A DNA stretch of 64,000 nucleotides, from assembly GCF_001307275.1 (NCBI RefSeq), contig NZ_CP012831.1:3402501-3466500 (forward strand). Reading direction: 5' to 3'. Positions 63,756 through 64,000 of this stretch are shown piece after piece. This DNA comes from Pseudomonas fluorescens. Lineage in GTDB: Bacteria; Pseudomonadota; Gammaproteobacteria; Pseudomonadales; Pseudomonadaceae. Under the pieces are notes generated by a model. That model did no database searches. It was given only the letters and a program-made list of their open reading frames with translations, and was not told where the DNA came from. Position 1 is the first letter of the stretch. Each line of letters begins with the position of its first letter. The translations under genes and the position numbers were made by a program.

Positions 63756-64000
63756 GTGCGACTGCGCCTGATCGCCGTCGGTTCTCGCATGCCCAAGTGG
63801 GTGGAAGAAGGCTGGCATGAGTATGCCAAGCGTCTTCCCTCCGAGCTGGCCCTGGAACTGGTGGAAATTCCGCTCAACACCCGTGGCAAGAACGCCGACG
63901 TGGCGCGTTTCATCCGCCAGGAAGGCGAAGCCATGCTGGCCAAGGTTGGGCCGAACGAGCGCATCGTCACCCTCGAAGTCCATGGCAAGCCCTGGAGCAC
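63756..64000 (+). CDS. rlmH: 23S rRNA pseudouridine-1915 N3-methyltransferase RlmH, 5' part
   Basis: GTG 63756 opens a frame [19 protein letters not shown] followed by [22 protein letters not shown] and LEVHGKPWS. That is the N-terminal half of RlmH (SPOUT-family methylation of pseudouridine 1915 in helix 69). It runs off the window end after about 81 codons, roughly half the usual length of 155 aa. It is directly downstream of rsfS, 9 bp after the stop. Confidence 0.94.
   Translation, partial: MRLRLIAVGSRMPKWVEEGWHEYAKRLPSELALELVEIPLNTRGKNADVARFIRQEGEAMLAKVGPNERIVTLEVHGKPWS

Overview
The window reads as chromosome of a Pseudomonas of the fluorescens complex. Evidence: high-GC coding with typical Pseudomonas codon use; about twenty loci of the two classic Pseudomonas REP hairpins (core GAGCGAGCTTGCTCGCGA and core GGGAGCTTGCTCCC); a GH68 levansucrase; and, from about 39.7 kb to the end, a gene order I recall from P. 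aeruginosa (ppa ... dedA, GNAT, eutCB, eat, aldehyde dehydrogenase, eatR, mpl, ubiX ... lrgAB, LON-domain protein, DedA-PAP2, mpg, proA, nadD, rsfS, rlmH). No rRNA, tRNA or CRISPR array was seen.

Layout. 0-2.2 kb: a seven-unit tandem REPIN array whose last unit is split by an intact IS3-family element (1242 bp, AGC target duplication). 2.3-8.0 kb: a yjfI-pspA(yjfJ)-channel-yjfK-yjfL-DUF1190-yjfC envelope-stress type operon, preceded by two identical 12-bp palindromes. 8.2-14.0 kb (minus): an ynbABCD-like operon (CDP-alcohol transferase, hydrolase/methyltransferase fusion, PAP2/dual-specificity phosphatase fusion, small membrane protein, PlsC-like acyltransferase, CdsA-like enzyme), probably for an unidentified membrane lipid. 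14.4-19.6 kb: a 1612-aa Rhs polymorphic toxin with a C-terminal cholera/heat-labile-enterotoxin-like ADP-ribosyltransferase, plus a small immunity candidate; both toxin tip and immunity gene are AT-rich.

20.0-29.5 kb: a PLP gamma-lyase, APC permease, LysR, threonine-synthase-like protein, Lrp/AsnC, homoserine dehydrogenase and aldehyde dehydrogenase. This matches the logic of the published canavanine-gamma-lyase route (canavanine to homoserine to aspartate semialdehyde to aspartate). A 1.25-kb array of four ~318-bp composite REP units lies in its middle. 29.7-33.5 kb: a nitrilase-fold protein, a levansucrase with a near-consensus LexA box just upstream, and a DUF3077/DUF6124-type small protein behind a structured ~290-bp leader. 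A second copy of that leader ends at 34.08 kb, exactly where an AT-rich island starts.

34.1-38.3 kb: the island, with an sce7726-like protein, a T4-beta-family protein, an ImmA/IrrE metallopeptidase, a membrane coiled-coil protein and an HNH endonuclease. It looks like a defence or conflict locus that I cannot name. 38.8 kb: an orphan S24/CI-type repressor with a matching inverted-repeat operator. 39.7-64 kb: core genome, including an ethanolamine catabolism cluster with two good sigma-54 promoters (and one weak one) beside its sigma-54 activator.
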